Of a stretch of DNA of 64,000 nt, positions 62,257-64,000 are shown piece by piece. The first letter of the stretch is position 1. Each line of letters starts with the position of its first letter. This DNA comes from GCA-2698665 sp047611265 (GTDB lineage: Bacteria > Pseudomonadota > Gammaproteobacteria > GCA-002705445 > GCA-002716945), in NCBI GenBank assembly GCA_047611265.1, contig JBLFWM010000006.1, forward strand, positions 1-64,000. Reading direction: 5' to 3'. A program made the translations under genes and the position numbers. The notes below the pieces were generated by a model that was not told where the DNA came from, did no database searches, and saw only the letters and a list, made by a program, of their open reading frames with translations.

Positions 62257-63371
62257 TGTCATTAAAAAATAACTTAACGCCGACAGAGCTTATGAAGTCA
62301 GTTCTGCAAAGAATAGCTACTGGACCAGAGTTAAGTAAAAATATCACACGCGAAGAAGCTAAGGCAGCAATGTCTGCAATACTAAATGAAGAAATCAGTG
62401 ACGTTCGTTCTGCTATTTTTTTAATTGCTCTGAGAATGAAAAGAGAAACTCTTGATGAAAATTTAGGTGTTCATGATGCTATGATAGATTCTGTCAAAAA
62501 AATGGATGTTAATGTTGATGATCTTGTAAATATTGCTGACCCTTATGATGGATTTACAAGAAACATTCCATCTTCAGCTTATATATTACCTGTGTTAGCA
62601 GAACTTGGAATACCAGCTATTTCCCAAGGCGTTACAACTGTTGGCCCAAAATTTGGCTGCACTCACCATGCTATTTTTAAGCTTTTAGGGTTAGATATCT
62701 ACTCTACTCATGAGCAAGTAATAGAAAGATTAGAAAATAAAGATATTGGCTGGGGTTATATGGATCAAAAAATATTTTCTCCTCAACTTAATAATTTAAT
62801 GGATCTGAGGACAGAAATAATTAAAAGACCAGTAGTTACAACAATAGAAGTTTTGGCAAATCCATTAATATCAAAAAGAAATCATTTTGTAACTGGTTAT
62901 GTTCATAAACCATATCCTCCTATTTATTTAATGCTTGCTAGAAATGCAAAGTTTGATACCTCAATTGTTATACGTGGTACAGAAGGTGGTGTTATACCTT
63001 CTTTAAGACAAAAGGCGAATGCTTTTTTTTATAAAAATATGTCAGATGAAAATGAATTAGTAGAAATAAATCCTGAGGTAGACTTAGGGATTAGCCAAGA
63101 AGTTAGAGCTGTTAAAATACCAGGATCTATAGTTAAGGCTATTTCAAATGATAAAATTGAAACAAAAGTAAATCCAATAGATTTGGCCAAAGAATCTTTA
63201 AAAATGGGAATGGATGCATTGTCAGGTACTGAAGGAGCTATGAGTGATTGTATCTTATATGGTGCAACAATTATTTTAAGTCACGTCACTAATAATAATA
63301 TTCAGTCATGTGCGAAAGAAATAAAACAAGTATTAAATTCAGGTAGCGCATTGAGGCGTTTAAAAAAATAG
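62256..63371 (+). CDS. TrpD2/YbiB-like glycosyl transferase family protein
   Basis: A 371-residue member of the anthranilate phosphoribosyltransferase-like family. The N-terminal helical domain and GPELSKNITREEAKAAMSAIL, then ADPYDGFTRNIPSSA, the phosphate-loop-like GVTTVGPKFGCTHHAIFKLL, and VIRGTEGGVIPSL are seen. E. coli YbiB (TrpD2) lacks anthranilate activity and binds nucleic acids. The canonical PRPP loop of TrpD is altered here, so tryptophan synthesis is unlikely. No other trp gene is near. Confidence 0.83.
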   Translation: MSLKNNLTPTELMKSVLQRIATGPELSKNITREEAKAAMSAILNEEISDVRSAIFLIALRMKRETLDENLGVHDAMIDSVKKMDVNVDDLVNIADPYDGFTRNIPSSAYILPVLAELGIPAISQGVTTVGPKFGCTHHAIFKLLGLDIYSTHEQVIERLENKDIGWGYMDQKIFSPQLNNLMDLRTEIIKRPVVTTIEVLANPLISKRNHFVTGYVHKPYPPIYLMLARNAKFDTSIVIRGTEGGVIPSLRQKANAFFYKNMSDENELVEINPEVDLGISQEVRAVKIPGSIVKAISNDKIETKVNPIDLAKESLKMGMDALSGTEGAMSDCILYGATIILSHVTNNNIQSCAKEIKQVLNSGSALRRLKK

Positions 63372-63372
63372 A

Positions 63373-63678
63373 ATGGCTAAGCTTAAACTTGCAAATATAA
63401 ATGATGTAGTGAATGGTGAGATGATTCAGTCAACCATTAATAATAAAAATTACTTAATTGCAAAAATTGATAACAATATTTATGTAACATCTGATATGTG
63501 TACTCATGAAGATGCGGAACTTACCATGGGGTGTCTTGATGGAACCAAAGTAAAATGTCCACTGCATGGAAGTTTTTTCGACCTCACTTCTGGCAAAGCT
63601 TTGAATGAACCAGCTGAAGACCCGATTATAATATATAAAACAGAAATAAAGGACAATCAGATTTTTATAGATGACTAA
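63373..63678 (+). CDS. Rieske-type [2Fe-2S] ferredoxin
   Basis: A 101-residue soluble Rieske protein with Cys43-x-His45 in MCTHEDAEL and Cys62-x2-His65 in CPLHGSFFD, as in NirD or dioxygenase ferredoxins. It could supply electrons to an oxygenase, although the 2OG enzymes of this cluster do not need one in known chemistry. It overlaps the following DsrC-like gene by eight bases. Confidence 0.92.
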   Translation: MAKLKLANINDVVNGEMIQSTINNKNYLIAKIDNNIYVTSDMCTHEDAELTMGCLDGTKVKCPLHGSFFDLTSGKALNEPAEDPIIIYKTEIKDNQIFIDD

Positions 63679-64000
63679 TATATCTAATCCAGAAAAAGAT
63701 AGTGATGGATTTTTATTAGACCCATCAGACTGGAACATCCTCCTCGCAGAAACAATTGCAGAAGAGTTTGATATTCCATTAGAAAAAGAACACTGGATTA
63801 TTATAGAATTTATTAGGCATCACTTTGATAAACACCAAAAGGTTCCAGAACTTAGAGAGCTTTTAAAAACTTTTAAAAAAGAGTATGGTGAAGACAAATC
63901 AACAAGGAAATATATTTATAAATTATTTCCCTATGGTTATGGTCAACAAGCTTGTAAAATTGCAGGTATGAGGCAACCAAAAAAACTCTGGTTAGATATG
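63671..64000 (+). CDS. Second DsrC/TusE-like protein, cut by the window end
   Basis: The first 110 codons read MTNISNPEKDSDGFLLDPSD, then WNILLAETIAEEFDIPLEKE and HWIIIEFIRHHFDKHQKVPE, a DsrC fold. The arm has Cys95 in QQACKIAGM, equivalent to Cys98 of DsrC, but Leu where Cys109 should be eleven residues later; sequence beyond base 64000 could add more. It therefore keeps the inner and not the penultimate Cys, the reverse of TusE. It is translationally coupled to the Rieske gene. Confidence 0.88.
   Translation, partial: MTNISNPEKDSDGFLLDPSDWNILLAETIAEEFDIPLEKEHWIIIEFIRHHFDKHQKVPELRELLKTFKKEYGEDKSTRKYIYKLFPYGYGQQACKIAGMRQPKKLWLDM

Noticed and set aside
62256..63371. True anthranilate phosphoribosyltransferase TrpD
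   Set aside because: No other trp genes are near, the length is greater and the PRPP loop is altered; TrpD2/YbiB fits better.
1..64000. CRISPR array
   Set aside because: I looked for regularly spaced repeats because of the Cas6-like gene and saw none; the AT-rich runs are not spaced repeats.
1..64000. Insertion sequences, phage or tRNA genes
   Set aside because: No transposase, integrase, phage structural gene or cloverleaf-like segment was seen in coding or intergenic DNA.

Overview
The window is AT-rich, gene-dense DNA from a gammaproteobacterial sulfur oxidiser. It carries a full oxidative-type (reverse) dissimilatory sulfite reductase operon, dsrABEFHCMKLJOPNR, plus many gene blocks in typical gammaproteobacterial order: mrp/metG, mrdA-rodA-mltB-dacA-dat, lptD-surA-pdxA-rsmA, ispB/rplU-rpmA-obgE, and murJ-ribF-ileS-lspA-fkpB-ispH. 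Low GC, very short spacers and overlapping genes resemble the SUP05/Candidatus Thioglobus and thiotrophic symbiont lineage. That placement is inference from gene content, not a phylogeny. I see no rRNA, tRNA, insertion sequence, phage gene or CRISPR array, and no gene-free stretch longer than 300 bases.

Layout. 1-8 kb: dcd (cut by the window edge), a PrsW-type protease, apbC, a metG split into two overlapping frames at an A8 run, an orphan soluble RnfB-like ferredoxin, nth, a half-length MazG, the amgK-murU peptidoglycan-recycling pair and acylphosphatase. 8-10.5 kb: a probable metal-handling pair (Tat-exported DUF1326 and Met-rich DUF2182) separated by a terminator-like hairpin, then a small lipoprotein. 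10.5-16.5 kb: cell elongation and peptidoglycan genes. 16.6-19.3 kb: membrane pyrophosphatase and a zinc-lid adenylate kinase. 19.4-25.8 kb: lptD with an N-terminal BamE-like domain, surA, pdxA, rsmA and a membrane methyltransferase. 25.8-33.8 kb: copper chaperone PCuAC, Trm112-like protein, Bcp, HIT protein, a degenerate pyruvate kinase-like protein, a sterol-desaturase family oxygenase, a candidate small RNA or leader, an AlkB-family monooxygenase, L31 type B, CpdA and AmtB. 34-46 kb: isoprenoid, ribosomal, lipid II flippase, flavin and lipoprotein-processing genes.

46-58.3 kb, minus strand: the dsr operon. DsrEFH and DsrC relay sulfur to DsrAB, the DsrMKJOP membrane complex and DsrL handle electrons, DsrN amidates sirohaem, and DsrR is an accessory protein. 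The presence of dsrL and dsrEFH marks the oxidative direction.

58.4-64 kb, plus strand, divergent from dsrA: a compact accessory cluster I consider the most interesting part. It encodes a TauD-like oxygenase, a small protein, a Cas6/Cmx6-family protein with no CRISPR array in sight, a DsrC/TusE-family protein without either functional cysteine, two tiny proteins, a conserved-looking unknown on the opposite strand, a second 2OG-Fe(II) oxygenase, a TrpD2/YbiB-like protein, a Rieske ferredoxin and a second DsrC-like protein that keeps only one of the two cysteines. The tight packing suggests a functional module linking RNA binding or processing, sulfur-relay-like proteins and iron-dependent oxygenation. 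Its function is not known to me.
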